A stretch of DNA of 64,000 nt from Trichosphaerium sp. ATCC 40318 (lineage: Eukaryota > Discosea > Flabellinia > Trichosidae). Below are positions 12,165-23,005 of this stretch, piece by piece. Both the position numbers and the translations under genes were made by a program. How positions within the stretch are numbered: position 1 is the stretch's first letter; every line of letters begins with the position of its first letter. The DNA lies in assembly GCA_038496445.1 (NCBI GenBank), contig JALMLS010000228.1, positions 62,001 to 126,000 on the forward strand. The letters run 5' to 3'. The notes beneath the pieces were generated by a model, which was not told where the DNA came from, ran no database searches, and saw nothing but the letters and a program-made list of their open reading frames with translations.

Positions 12165-15100
12165 ATGGCGTCGTCGTATATCGTCCTTTTAGTGTTTTTG
12201 GGCTCTGCGATAACTACATACGCCTTTTCTACTCTATCTTTCATCAGCATATGTCCTTCACAAAACCCTACACTATGCGGCGGCATGTGTATATCTGAGT
12301 GCGATTTATTTTTTTTGCCAAAACACGTGATCAAACAAGAAATTATAACTGACCACTAAGGCCAAACGATACGATACCTATAGACGTTACATCTGACGTA
12401 TTTACAAATGGTTATATACCGGGTATTACTTATAATATAGATATTGATGTTTCTAGTATGCCATGGAGGGTACGGCGCGGAGCGGAGGCTGTGAAGCGTT
12501 TTAAAAAAACATTTAAACAAATCTGTTGTCAAGATACTTACATTCCACAAAGGGGTTTATGATGTCTATATATACGCAAGACGGCACTGAGCAAGGCTCA
12601 TTTGCTACTGCTGATACAAAATTCGATACTAGTGGAGCTGCACTACCAGCCACTTGTAGTCAAACAATAAGACACGCAAATGGTGATCTCGTCGATACTA
12701 CAAGCTCTTTTCAGTGGACAGCGCCTTCTTCGGGCGTAGGAAACCTTACAGCAACGGTAAGTCGCGTCAGTAAACATTTCCATCGTGTTGTAATGGATGG
12801 TAGGCATGGATAATTGTCGCTCAAAATGCTGGTCTTAATTGTGATTGGAAGACTGTTTCTTTTACTTTCGCTGAAGCTCAAGTTGTATCTTGGCCAGAGT
12901 TCGCCTCTGATGTATCTAGCGCATGTAGTGATACGATAAATGCTACAAATAGTGTATCTTGGAATGTAGTAGATCCATCAGTGCCTTTAACTCTTCGATT
13001 GTTTCGCATTGACACACCTTTTTTGGATTCAACTCGAATCCTTGTGAATGAAACAGAAATAATTACAAACCCAGGTATGAACCTAAACTCAAGAGATACC
13101 ATTTATTGGATCATATCTTGAAAAACAGAGCATAGAACAATGAGGCTGTCATTATTTCTTTTAGTTTTACGAAACTGTTTTGTTCTTAAAATGTACATTA
13201 GATAAGTGGTATTTTTATGGCGAAGTGCTATCAAGTACAATGCCAGAACGATCTACAGCATTTCTTATGGTTGATAAAAATACAACTGAACTATTTGGTG
13301 GTATAAATCTATTTGAAGTTCAACTTGTAAGCTTGACAAGTTCAAACATATTCTCTTCTTTGTATACTAATACTACTCCATAGAATGAGTTTGCAATATT
13401 AATTACTGGGATGCCAGACAGTGTTGTATACATTGACGAGTTTAATTTCTTCCCTGTACCTAATACAAAGCGAATGCTCGATCAGAACCTTGAACGCACG
13501 TGATTACAAAAAGAAAATAACTTTCTATTTATTTGGTTATTTATTGATTCTCACGTTTGCTTTTAGCGGAAGCATTCTGTGGTAATGATCATAACCACGA
13601 CGAGCATGATTTATTTGGAAAGCGAGGTGTCCCTGGATCAGATCGTGATCATCCTTTTTATGTTGCTAGACTTTCTTTTGATATCACGTCGGAGGTCTTT
13701 GCACTTTCCAGACAGAGTCAAGAAGTAATTATTGATTGGATAACTGGTACTGTTGCATGGACAAGTTGGGTGTACGAACGAGATATCGGATTAAAATTAA
13801 AAATAGCATCAATATTCGTGTACACCGATCCAGGTATATTTTTTCTTTTCTTTGGAATAAGTAGGACTTGAAACTGTTTTATTTACTTATTTTTTCTTTG
13901 TAGCAATCGATCCATATCCGCGTAATATAACGGATGCAAGTATACCCCTTGATATTGTACAAACAGAATACCAGAATAACATGTATGTAGACCATTGTTC
14001 AGAACTAGTTTGCCTTAACTTTAGTTTTAGGTTGAAAAGCAGTATCGTTAGAGAATCAGCTGTAGTTATCTTTGGTAGTACAGTCAGCACAAGAAGTTTC
14101 GGTAGAGCTATTGTTAATACTTTTTGTGATAATCAGTTTGGATATGCTGCAACTTCGATTGGATGGGCCGCTGCCCTTCTTTCCATGGTAAGTTATCTCA
14201 GATAAAATTTGTTTCTTTTATATCATGAAAGCAAGCCTATGAAAATACGTTACCTTGTGACACCACATAAAATACTCTATGATTAATGGAAGAATAATTC
14301 CGAAACGATTCTTGGAGAAAACAGTTTTAGAGCAGACCAAACATTCTCATTTTTTTATCCTTTTATTTTATTTTTCAATACTGTTGGATTTTCTTTTGAC
14401 TTTCGCAGCAAATTATGGCACATGAGATTGGACATAACGCTGGGAGTGCCCATACAAGGTGTTACGGCACTATAACTATAGCTGGATTCGAGGGATTAGG
14501 CAATATTGACTTATGTGGTACACAAGAATGTGACCCAGATGGTGAAGTACCAACACAAGGTAAGCAAAATATGACTATACCCTGGCTTCCTAATTCATTT
14601 ATCTGATAGCTTCGATTATGTCTACAGAATGCAGGTTCAGAACACTTTATTTGGGAAGAGAAGGCTTTTATGGTCTAGCAAGCGAACGTGTACCTATTTT
14701 CATGAGACAGACACTACTAATGAATAGTACGATTTTTTATTCTGTTTTTTTAACCACTAACAAATTTTTGAATCAGCTGGTGGATCATGTTTACCTTTAG
14801 CATTCAATGGAGATGTTACTGTAAGTTGTAGAGATCTTGGATTTCTTCAAGCTCCTACAGAAACTCCAACTGTAACACCAACTATAACACCTACAGATTC
14901 TCCAACTCAAATTCCAACCTTATCCCCTACTGATTCACCAACTGCATCCCCTACAAACGCGCCAACCGAGGCACCAACAGATGCTCCAACTGATGCACCA
15001 ACAGATGCTCCAACTGACACTCCAACTGATGCACCAACAGAAGCTCCAACTGACGCTCCAACCGATGCACCAACAGACGCACCAACTGACGCGCCTACTG

Positions 15101-17702
15101 ATGCACCAACAGACACTCCAACAGATGCTCCAACTGATGCACCAACAGATACTCCAACAGACGCACCAACAGACACACCAACTGATGCACCAACAGAAAC
15201 GCCAACAGTTGCTCCAACCGATGCACCCACAGATGCACCAACTGAGTCACCAACAGATGCGCCCACAAACGTACCAACAGAAGTACCTACAGAAACACCA
15301 ACTCAAGCACCAACGTTGTCTCCTACAGATATACCAACAGAGGCGCCAACAGACGTACCAACCGACTCTCCCACAGCCACCCCTACAGACGCTCCCTCGA
15401 CTGCACCAACGGAAGCACCAGCCGTGGTACCTACACAATCACCAACTGCCACTCCAACAGCAGCAGAACCAACTGTGCCTGCTGACCAAATTTTTGTATC
15501 CGTTGGTGATTTCATTTACAACGATCGTGATGGCACAGGGATACAAGGTATAACCAACATTTTCTTCTTTTTTTCCTCTAACAAAAATGTAAAGGTATCA
15601 ACTTCCCTCTCAGTGATGACAGGATTCCTTTGGCCCTTTTAAGCGCAGATGGGCTTCAATTACTAGCACAGACAATAACAGACCGCCGTGGCGTATATGC
15701 TTTCAACACAACTGACCATGGATTACTTCCAGAAACAGACTATATCATCTGTGTTGACTACCTTACAATGTTTGATGACGTAGTATTATCACCAGCTCTT
15801 GTCGGAACAAACCGAGCAATCGATTCTGATGGACAAGAAGCTGTATACACCGCATACAGCGATAGGGTAAGGGAAAAAACGGCCAACTACTTAAGTAACC
15901 GAATCGTCTAACTTAAACTGTTTCAGAGTCTGTCTTGCGCAAATATTACTTCACCACCAAATGGTAGACCAGATGTTACAGTTGATTTTGGTTTCATAAG
16001 AATTGCGAATACGCAAGCGCCCACTAATGCACCTACAGTGGTACCAACGTTACCTACAGCTCCACCTTTTGTAGTTCCGACAGAGGTTCCAACAGCTGTA
16101 GACATTCCAACAGAAGCACCAACTGAAGTGCCAACTGAGATGCCAACTGAGGTGCCAACTGAGGCGCCAATGGTCCCAACAATGGCGCCAGCGGATACTC
16201 CAACAGGTGTACCGACAGTTGCGCCAACCGATGCTCCTATTGCTACCCCTACCGCAGTACCTACGGAGGCGCCCACAGACGGCCCTACAATGGTTCCTGT
16301 AGATTCTCCTACAGCAGTACCAACAGACCAACCAACTGTTGCACCAAGCGATGTTCCTACAGACGCTCCTGTGGATCCAACAACAGCACCTACAAATACA
16401 CCTACAAGCGCACCTACAGAAGCTCCAACAGTGACTCCAACAGAGGCACCTACAGCAGCTCCAACAACAAATGCTCCTACGAATCCACCAACTGTAGCTC
16501 CTACATTACCACCTACAGAACCTCCTACCAATGCTCCAACATTACCACCCACTAATGCTCCTACACCACCGCCAACAGATCCACCTACGTTACCACCATT
16601 TATATCAAGCTCAGCACGTTTGGGAGGAACAATATTTTTAGATGCAGACAATGATGGCGACCAAGGTAATGTTAATTGTATTTTTTCTTCTTTATTTTTC
16701 TGATTTTTTTCGTATAAATAGGAGGCGATAGTCCTATTACAACACCTCTTACAGTTGTTCTGTTGAATGAAAATGGTACACAGCTCTTAGGTACACAAAC
16801 AACAGATATGAATGGAGAGTACTTGTTCCTCCAGCCACCAGTAATGCCTTTCACGAATTATATCATTTGTGTTGATTTTATGCCTTCTTTGCCTGGATAC
16901 CAAATAAGTCCTGCTTTCTCTGGTAACAATGCCACTGACTCAAACGGAGAACCAGCCATTTATATTGTTTATAGCAACACGGTACATCTCACTACCTATT
17001 TTTTTAAAACTCACTCGGTCTAGACTCTATCTTGTGGTTCCGCTTCTTCACAAGCTCAAGGTGATGCTGATTTATCAATCGATTTTGGATTCTTCCTTCC
17101 TCCAGAACCTACAGCTCCAGTAGTATGCTCATTCAAAGAGACACTTCCAATGCGATGTGTAACAAGGTAATCTCTAAAACACTTTTTTTCACATCAAATC
17201 ACATGGTTCAACCATTTTCTTGGATTCTTCTTTCTTCTTCTTTATAGCATGTTGACTGTACTATAGTGAATCAAAGGGTTGCACTCGTGATATGGCGTTT
17301 GAAAACGCTTTTGAGAGCGTCACAAGTGAATGTAACAGGTACTCAAGACTATAGCAAACTATAGATTAAGTCGTTCTGTGTAGGTTATGTGTGGACATGG
17401 AATTTTGTCCTTACACTTTTGGAAATAGTACAGACGTTTTGCTACCGATGTGTGACCAATCCTATCGTAAAGGATGGAGCTATGCATGTACGCTTTGTAT
17501 TTAGTTAGGCTTTTTTCTCATAAGCAGTAATGCGCTTGTTTACTCTGTGAAGCTTGGCTCCTTTACTTTATTTTTCAATAAATAACTGTCAGCTGTTTGA
17601 AGTTCTTACTTGGTTTTAGGTGGATCCGGGTCTGCTTACACCCAGTGGCACATAAGACTACAGTGCGCATGTCACTGCCAGCAATGTTCTTGCTCTGTAT
17701 GA
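12165..17702 (+). CDS. Secreted Reeler-metzincin protease with Pro-Thr spacers and two SdrD-like domains
   Basis: The ATG at 12165 opens a signal peptide (MASSYIVLLVFLGSAITTYA). Order: Reeler-like domain (about 12370-13080: DVFTNGYIPG..Y.I.I, GFMMSIYTQDG, a Cys, SSFQWTAPSSGVGNLTATV); metzincin domain (13560-14800) with the zinc signature HEIGHNAGSAHT at 14420, as in M12-type peptidases; Pro-Thr spacer; SdrD B-like domain (15490-15970: VGDFIYNDRDGTGIQG, then DFGF); second spacer; second SdrD-like domain (16610-17095: GGTIFLDADNDGDQGG, then DFGFF); Cys-rich C-terminus ending CACHCQQCSCSV before TGA at 17700. The three zinc histidines and the catalytic Glu are present. It is probably a surface or extracellular-matrix protease. 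There are many short introns; AATAAA lies at 17721. The architecture resembles secreted proteins of stramenopile algae (family-level inference). A decayed partial copy seems to lie at 20.6-21.0 kb. Confidence 0.85.
14850..15490 (+). repeat. Pro-Thr spacer 1: tandem 12-base units coding for PT(D/E)A-like tetrapeptides
   Basis: Degenerate tandem repeat inside the protease gene. The units read PTDAPTDTPTEAP and variants, about fifty tetrapeptides in one exon. The codons alternate between CCA/CCT and ACA/ACT, so the array is diverged at DNA level but held at protein level. Such Pro/Thr linkers are normally extended, O-glycosylated stalks. The reverse strand gives a spurious long VGAS-type frame. 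Confidence 0.95.
16014..16600 (+). repeat. Pro-Thr spacer 2 with Val/Pro-rich variants
   Basis: Second tandem tetrapeptide array of the same gene, between the two SdrD-like domains. It starts with VPT units (PTEVPTEMPTEVPTEAP) and drifts to PP-rich units (LPPTEPPTNAPTLPPT) at its end. It is more diverse than the first spacer. Confidence 0.95.
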
Positions 17703-18191
17703 AGAGATGAAAAAAAAATCAATAAAGTAAATTAGATAAGCAAAATGTCTGATTATTGGAGCTTTAATATTATTAACACAAGCAGCGTTAGTTTTCTTCG
17801 GTACGTGTCACTATGTATGATTTAAGAGGCACTCTTAAGCCTCGGCGATTTTTTTTGTTGCAATAAATGCCAACTCTTTTTTTTTTTTTCACGGGATTTG
17901 TGCATAGCGGACACACAAATTTTCAATTGAAATTTTTAATATCGGAATGTTACTCTAGAGCCATTTTACTACCCAATCAAGTTGTTTAGAGTGAAAATGA
18001 GCTTGATTGATTAGCTGATTAGGATCTATGCTACCATGGTTTAAAATCAGAAAATAAGAGGATACGCATTGTCTAACTAATAAAATTAGAGACGTAGTCT
18101 AACCAATACAATCAGGGGACATGCATATTCTAATTAGTAAATTAGGATGTGGCCCCTTAGTATTATACCGTAACCCTTTTTTCCTCAGCAT
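17703..18191. other. 3' flank of protease gene with AATAAA and imperfect short repeats
   Basis: AATAAA lies at 17721-17726, just past the stop. From 18000 to 18150 several related AT-rich units occur (see the repeat entry). No coding frame is seen. Confidence 0.6.
18070..18152. repeat. Three imperfect direct repeats of TCTAAnnAnTAnAATnAG type
   Basis: Related units start near 18072 (TCTAACTAATAAAATTAG), 18099 (TCTAACCAATACAATCAG) and 18130 (TCTAATTAGTAAATTAGG), about 27-31 bases apart, with partly shared spacers. A weaker related stretch (GATTAGCTGATTAGGATC) lies near 18007. Role unknown; it may be a decayed minisatellite or a set of protein sites. Confidence 0.55.
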
Positions 18192-20085
18192 CACGTGAGA
18201 AAAAGACACTGTCTCTAGTGGCAAAACGCGCTCTCGCATGTCTAGAGTAGGCTAGCCAACTGATAACTCAATTGTTGTGAGCACTCGGAAAAAAACCGCT
18301 CGTACAAAATATAGCTTCAACTGTACGTTATTTATAGTGCTGAATCACAAGGATAGTACCGAATAAACCGTTTCAAACAACAACTATGCCCAAAAGTGGT
18401 TGTGGTTATCACTGGTTTAAACATGTAAGCCATATACCGCGTAAAGACTAAAAGTTATGGTTGCTAAATAAATAATGAATGCTATAAAATAGGCTGGGCA
18501 TAGTCTCACGCGGGTTTACAAGCGCTGGTGTAAATTGTAAACGTAGGTGACCTTGCTGTCTTGCCGATTGTATTCTATACCGCTGCGGATACGACTGTGC
18601 CTTTAATGCTCGTCATAAGTAGGGACATGTTTTCACTAATGAATACGGTAGTTTAGACCAACAGTTAATCCATGGGCAACGATAAGCGTTGCTTTCTGGT
18701 GTAGGAAAAATATAAATCCGCAATAGTGAAGTGCAGTGTTTGAGAAAAAGGATTTGTATTTAACTAAAATTGTAGTTGCAAATAGACTTGTATTTGAGAG
18801 CAGACGCATACATACATGTAGGTGAGCGACGAAGGATCAATTACTGCAATAGTTATTATTTGTAAAAAGATCAGGATAATGGAACCCATCGTCACTAGTC
18901 TCTAGAAGCACAACGAAGTGTAATACAGCAACACACAAACTCGAAGTTTTTTTTATTTTATTTTGTAGAAAAGTACTAGAGTTTTAGTGCACTCGAAATA
19001 AACAAATTGCTAGCCCTTTGCCTGTTTCTATTATTTATTGAAATAATCGTTTTGGTTTCTCCTCTACTTGCGGTCCTGGTGTCTTTGGCCTCTAAAACAA
19101 TTGTTGACCGTAGAACTTTGTTCTTAGTTTTGTTTGTGATAAGATTGTAACGTGGATAAAGCAACGCCTAATAGCGTCATTTATGACCCTATTGTAATTT
19201 TCCCAAAACTAAGAAACCAAAACGGGAACGAAGCAAGGCCATTTCGAATCACTGTTGCCTAAAAACAAACTCTCAAAGTCACCATGCACATTCCCAAACA
19301 AAAAACAACGCCACGTGTTATTTTATGTTTTTCGTACTGCCAAGTTTTATTTTTTTTAAATCAAATCATATAAAGATGATTACACGTGCGTTCGCACGAA
19401 TATAAAGTCCCAGAAATAAAAAAAACCCTTTATCTAATGGTGTACACTTGTAAGTTTAACATAGTTTTCTAGCACGGTGGGTACTGCCAACCCAACCGAT
19501 TGCAAGTGGTTTCCAGAACTGGGATAATCTCAGCCTTAAATTCACCTCCCCATGCTGCCCACGTTATGTATGTTATGAAGTTTGATTGTACAACGGCTAA
19601 ACAAAAAAACGGTTAGCGAAAAAAAAAAACCGGTACGTGTTTAGTGTAGTTTTGAGCGCAAACGTACAAGTTCCATTGTCCTCTTCAAAATTAACAACTG
19701 CTGGGTTACCGACGTCGTAACCGCAGCAATTCTTGTCGTAAACAATGGTAGCCCTTCTGTTGTCAGTGCCGGTCCAAAAGTCTAGTTCATCTCTTATGCT
19801 ATCATGTACCAAAGTACTGCCATCTAAGTATGAAATAACCCACTTCAGCGTGGATAAATCAAATGTAGCCTTTTTCTCTGGTCCTCCAATAGTAGTTTTA
19901 GATCCAAGACCAGTGCCTTCAGCCCACTCTTTGAAATCTATCGAGAAAGATTCATGTGGTGGGTTCATTAAATCTTCCTGGTCTACGTGTCTAAAGTACA
20001 GGTAAACTGCCATTATCGGTAGAAGCACGAGCTTTTGTGTTCGTAGAAGTAGTGGCTTAAATGAGATATTATTATTAAATCACAT
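18192..20085. repeat. Segmental duplication, copy A
   Basis: Diverged direct duplicate of 21061-23005. Matching landmarks in order: TCACGTGA-type start; the block near 18321-18404 (with CAACAACTATGCCCAAAAGT); ACTGCAATAG...AAAAAGATCAG at 18842; GCTAGCC...AATAGCGTCAT at 19010-19175; CACGTG..ATTTTATGTTTTTC at 19312; the orphan gene; and its upstream flank to about 20085. Copies differ by indels, so the event is not recent. Confidence 0.8.
19469..20013 (-). CDS. Orphan protein, paralogue A
   Basis: Two exons. The ATG at 20013 reads MAVYLYFRHVDQEDLMNPP. The main exon then contains SFSIDFKEWAEGTGLG, ATFDLSTLKWVISYLD, DELDFWTGTDNRRATIVYDK and NCCGYDVGNPAVVNFEEDNG. A GTACGT donor after GGAACTT (phase 1) joins a TTTAG acceptor and gives SVVQSNFITYITWAAWGGEF and a C-terminus LGWQYPPC before TAG. 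The same donor and acceptor are kept in paralogue B, which supports the join. The length is about 160 residues. It has no signal peptide, membrane helix or family motif I know. The alternating hydrophobic pattern suggests a beta-rich fold, and four cysteines are present. Conservation of the coding part against diverged flanks suggests it is a real, constrained gene. Function unknown. Confidence 0.8.
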
Positions 20086-20577
20086 GACTAAAAGCTAAAA
20101 ACAAAACGTCACAGTTTTTCTCCAAATACCAGAAAAAAGGTGTATGTGAGCAGTATTCAGGTTGGTTAAATATCTAATAAATCCGTTATTTATTCAATAA
20201 TAAAAACAGTTGAAATGAAGATAAAACCAACGTGTTCTTCACTTTTGAGTAGTCTTTTCTTTTTGGCTCACAGACTTTATTCTACAGTGATATTAGAGAG
20301 TATTGTGAACGTGTGGACGCTGTTCTACCGATGTTACGCACTGAGAGACATGAATATCATCGTAATAGATGTGAATGAATTTGTAAATTTATTAGTGATT
20401 CAGGTTGTGAGTTAATCCCTATTTGATATGACGAAATATGCAGCGAATGGTTTTATTTAAGCGTCATCAATAATTTTCCGGTTTATTTTTAAAAAGTAAC
20501 CGTGTACAGGAATGGCAAAAACCGTTTTATTTTTTTCGACGTAAAAAAGCCTGTGCCTTGCTTTGATTTGCGTTAAC

Positions 20578-21000
20578 GTACAAGAAGATCTTTGTATTGG
20601 TATACTATGAAATCCAATGATACCTTCGCCCGGTATTTCCTTGCTCTCTTTCTTTGGCCTTTGTTCTTCAAAACACATAATTCAATCTATATGAACAACT
20701 ACGCAACTATACACTAATGCTGTAGTGTAGAACGAACGTGTAATACTAGTTACCCGACATCTGTGGCCAAGTGATGGTCAACAGACAGGTGCACCTTGCA
20801 TCGTAAAGAGGCACCATCAACACTCTAACAGATACGAAGATCAATACCAGCTACAGCACCGGCAACAAGTGTGTTTGAGAAGTCACTAGTGAATGTAAGG
20901 CTCTAAGTAAACTGGAGAAATCGTTCTATGTAGGGTGTAAGTGGATAAGGAGGTAAATCACACACTGTTTGGAGTGCTTATACACTTACAGTGGTTTGGG
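20578..21000 (+). pseudogene. Possible decayed fragment of the Reeler-metzincin protease gene
   Basis: GATCTTTGTATTGGTA, found directly before the ATG of the protease gene (about 12148), recurs near 20587. It is followed by ATGAAATCC and a short hydrophobic frame (YFLALFLWPLFF). Near 20830-20880 lies Pro/Thr/Ala-rich coding-like sequence (EAPSTL, IPATAPATS). At 20879-20905, TTTGAGAAGTCACTAGTGAA matches the protease gene's TTTGAGAGCGTCACAAGTGA (about 17309), and at 20921 TCGTTCTATGTAGG matches TCGTTCTGTGTAGG (about 17371). Stops and missing middle parts show it is not functional. The order of matches agrees with a truncated copy; each single match is short, so this is moderate evidence. Confidence 0.45.
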
Positions 21001-21060
21001 TATGGTTGCACCTACATAGATACGATGCGGCTCTATAATTGTTTGAAGCTTTTTCACCGT

Positions 21061-23005
21061 CACGTGATAAAACCTGTCTCAATTGTCAAAAACGCACCCG
21101 CGTATGCCTAGGCTAGGGTCAGACAACTGATACCTTAATTTGTTGTGGGCATGCGGAAAAAAACGGTCTCCAAAAAATACCACTTAAAATCTAATATTTT
21201 AAACAACAGAGAGCGGTGGTAATATGTACGTTATTTATAGTCCTGAATCACAAGGTAGTACCGAACAAACCGTTTCAAACAACAACTATGCCCAAAAGTG
21301 GTTGTGGGTAATACCTATTTTTAATGCTCGGCCTGCGTATAGCCGGCGTAGTAGACTACAAAAGTGGTTGGAGTTTTTTTTTTCGAACAAATATTGATGG
21401 CGGTGCTGTAAATGGGTTGGATAGTATCAAGCAAGCGTTTCCTAGAGCGGCGGCGGACGTACAAACGTAGTGAAGTCTATGTAGCTCGTTGTTGTCTGTG
21501 GCATTGTCAGTCTCCTAACAATAGCGGCTACCACTATGGCTGTAGTGTTGGTTATAAGCAGCAAACAGACCGTTAGAACTGAAAGCAAAATACCCTGTCA
21601 GCAGTAATTGTTCGAAAAAAAAATCCAACCACTTTTGTAGTAATAACGTTTGTTGTTAAATTGCTTCGTTCGTTGGAGTCCGAAACTGTCTGTTGTGCAG
21701 TAATTGATGGAAAAAAGAGTTGTCATTTAACTACTACAAAGACTTGTAATGCGATGGACCACCTACTGCAACAGTAATTATTATAAAAAGATCAGCTTAG
21801 CGGACCATCGCTACGAACCATGAAGTCTCGCTGCACAGCAAATTTGAACGTTAACATTCGAAAAGAGCACTAGAGTTTTGGTTCACTCGCTAGAACCAAG
21901 CAAACAACTGAACGAACTGCTAGCCTGTCCCTGTATCTATATCTATTTAATGAAATGAATGGTTTTTTTTTTACCATAAGCAGTTTCTCAACTGCCACAA
22001 CAACGATGCCCTTAGAACCTGTTTTTAGCGTTAACGGTTTACAATTTTCGTTGGGGTAAGATCGTAACATAGTGCCAACGCCCCAATAGCGTCATGTATT
22101 TATCCAAAAAATATCCAGAAAATCAAACAAAACGGGAACGAAACGAGGTTGAGCATTTATGAATCACTTTTGTCTAAAAGCAAAAAACAAAATCCTCCGC
22201 TAGAAACATGTTCTCAACAAAACACTATCACGTGATATTTTATGTTTTTCATTCTTCTTTTTTTTAATAATAATTACACGCGCGTTCGGGCGAATATAAA
22301 GGCGATCGAAACGAAAAAAGCCTTAATATTTCATAGTGTACATCAAGCTTCTAAGTTATAACATATTTTTGTTCTAATTTTCTAGCACGGTGGGTACTGC
22401 CAACCCAAGTTATTGCAAGTAATTGGCGGAACTGCGATAATCTCAGCCTTAAATTCACCTCCCCATGCTGCCCAAGTTGTGTATGTTATGAAGTTTGTTT
22501 GAACAACGGCTAAACAAAAAAATGGTTAGCAAAAAAAAATGTGAAAAAAATTTATTGTTTGTTTAGTGTAGTTCTGAGGAAACGTACAAGTTCCATCGTC
22601 CTCTTCAAAATTAACAACTGCTGGGTTACCGACGCTATAACCGCAGCAATTCTTGTCGTAAACAATGGTAGCCCTTCTGTTGTCAGTGCCGGTCCAAAAA
22701 TCTAGTTCATCTCTTATGCTATCATGTACCAAAGTAGTACCATCAGTATCTAAGTATGAAATAACCCACTTCAGCGTGGATAAATCAAATGTAGCTTTCT
22801 TCTCTGGTCCTCCAATAGTACTTGAAGACCCGAGACCGGTGCCAGTAGCCCACTCTTTGAAATCTATCGAGAAAGACTCATGTGGTGGGTTCATTAAATC
22901 TTCCTGGTCTACGTGTTTAAAGAACAGGTAAATGGCCATAATCGGTAGACGCGTGAGCTGTTGTGTAGTTCGTAATTATCGGACTTAATGAGATTTTTGC
23001 TAAAT
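21061..23005. repeat. Segmental duplication, copy B
   Basis: Counterpart of 18192-20085 with the same landmark order: CACGTGATAA at 21061, the CAACAACTATGCCCAAAAGT block at 21223-21307, AAAAAGATCAGC at 21785, GCTAGCC...AATAGCGTCAT at 21920-22095, CACGTGATATTTTATG at 22229, then orphan gene B and its promoter flank. It also carries about 300 extra bases near 21310-21640 in which AAAGTGGTTG-type words repeat. Confidence 0.8.
22382..22939 (-). CDS. Orphan protein, paralogue B
   Basis: The ATG at 22939 reads MAIYLFFKHVDQEDLMNPP. Most of the protein is identical to paralogue A at 19469-20013, including WVISYLD, DELDFWTGTDNRRATIVYDK and GYSVGNPAVVNFEEDDG. Differences include WATGTGLGSSSTI against WAEGTGLGSKTTI and two extra residues in YLDTDGTT. 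The intron has the same GTACGT donor and TTTAG acceptor, and the second exon ends NNLGWQYPPC. Coding identity clearly exceeds that of the flanks, so both copies look maintained. Unknown function; no targeting signal seen. Confidence 0.8.

Noticed and set aside
14907-15515. Long reverse-strand frames of VGASVGAS type in the Pro-Thr block
   Set aside because: They are the complement of a 12-base repeat with no stops; no start context, domain or splice structure supports them.
15923-16651. 242-residue minus-strand frame over the second Pro-Thr block
   Set aside because: Same repeat artefact; the plus strand carries the protein with signal peptide and domains.
19469-20013. Idea that the orphan pair is a eukaryotic Hcp (type VI secretion tube) protein
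   Set aside because: Only the very first strand (MAVYLYF) is reminiscent; the rest does not follow the Hcp pattern.
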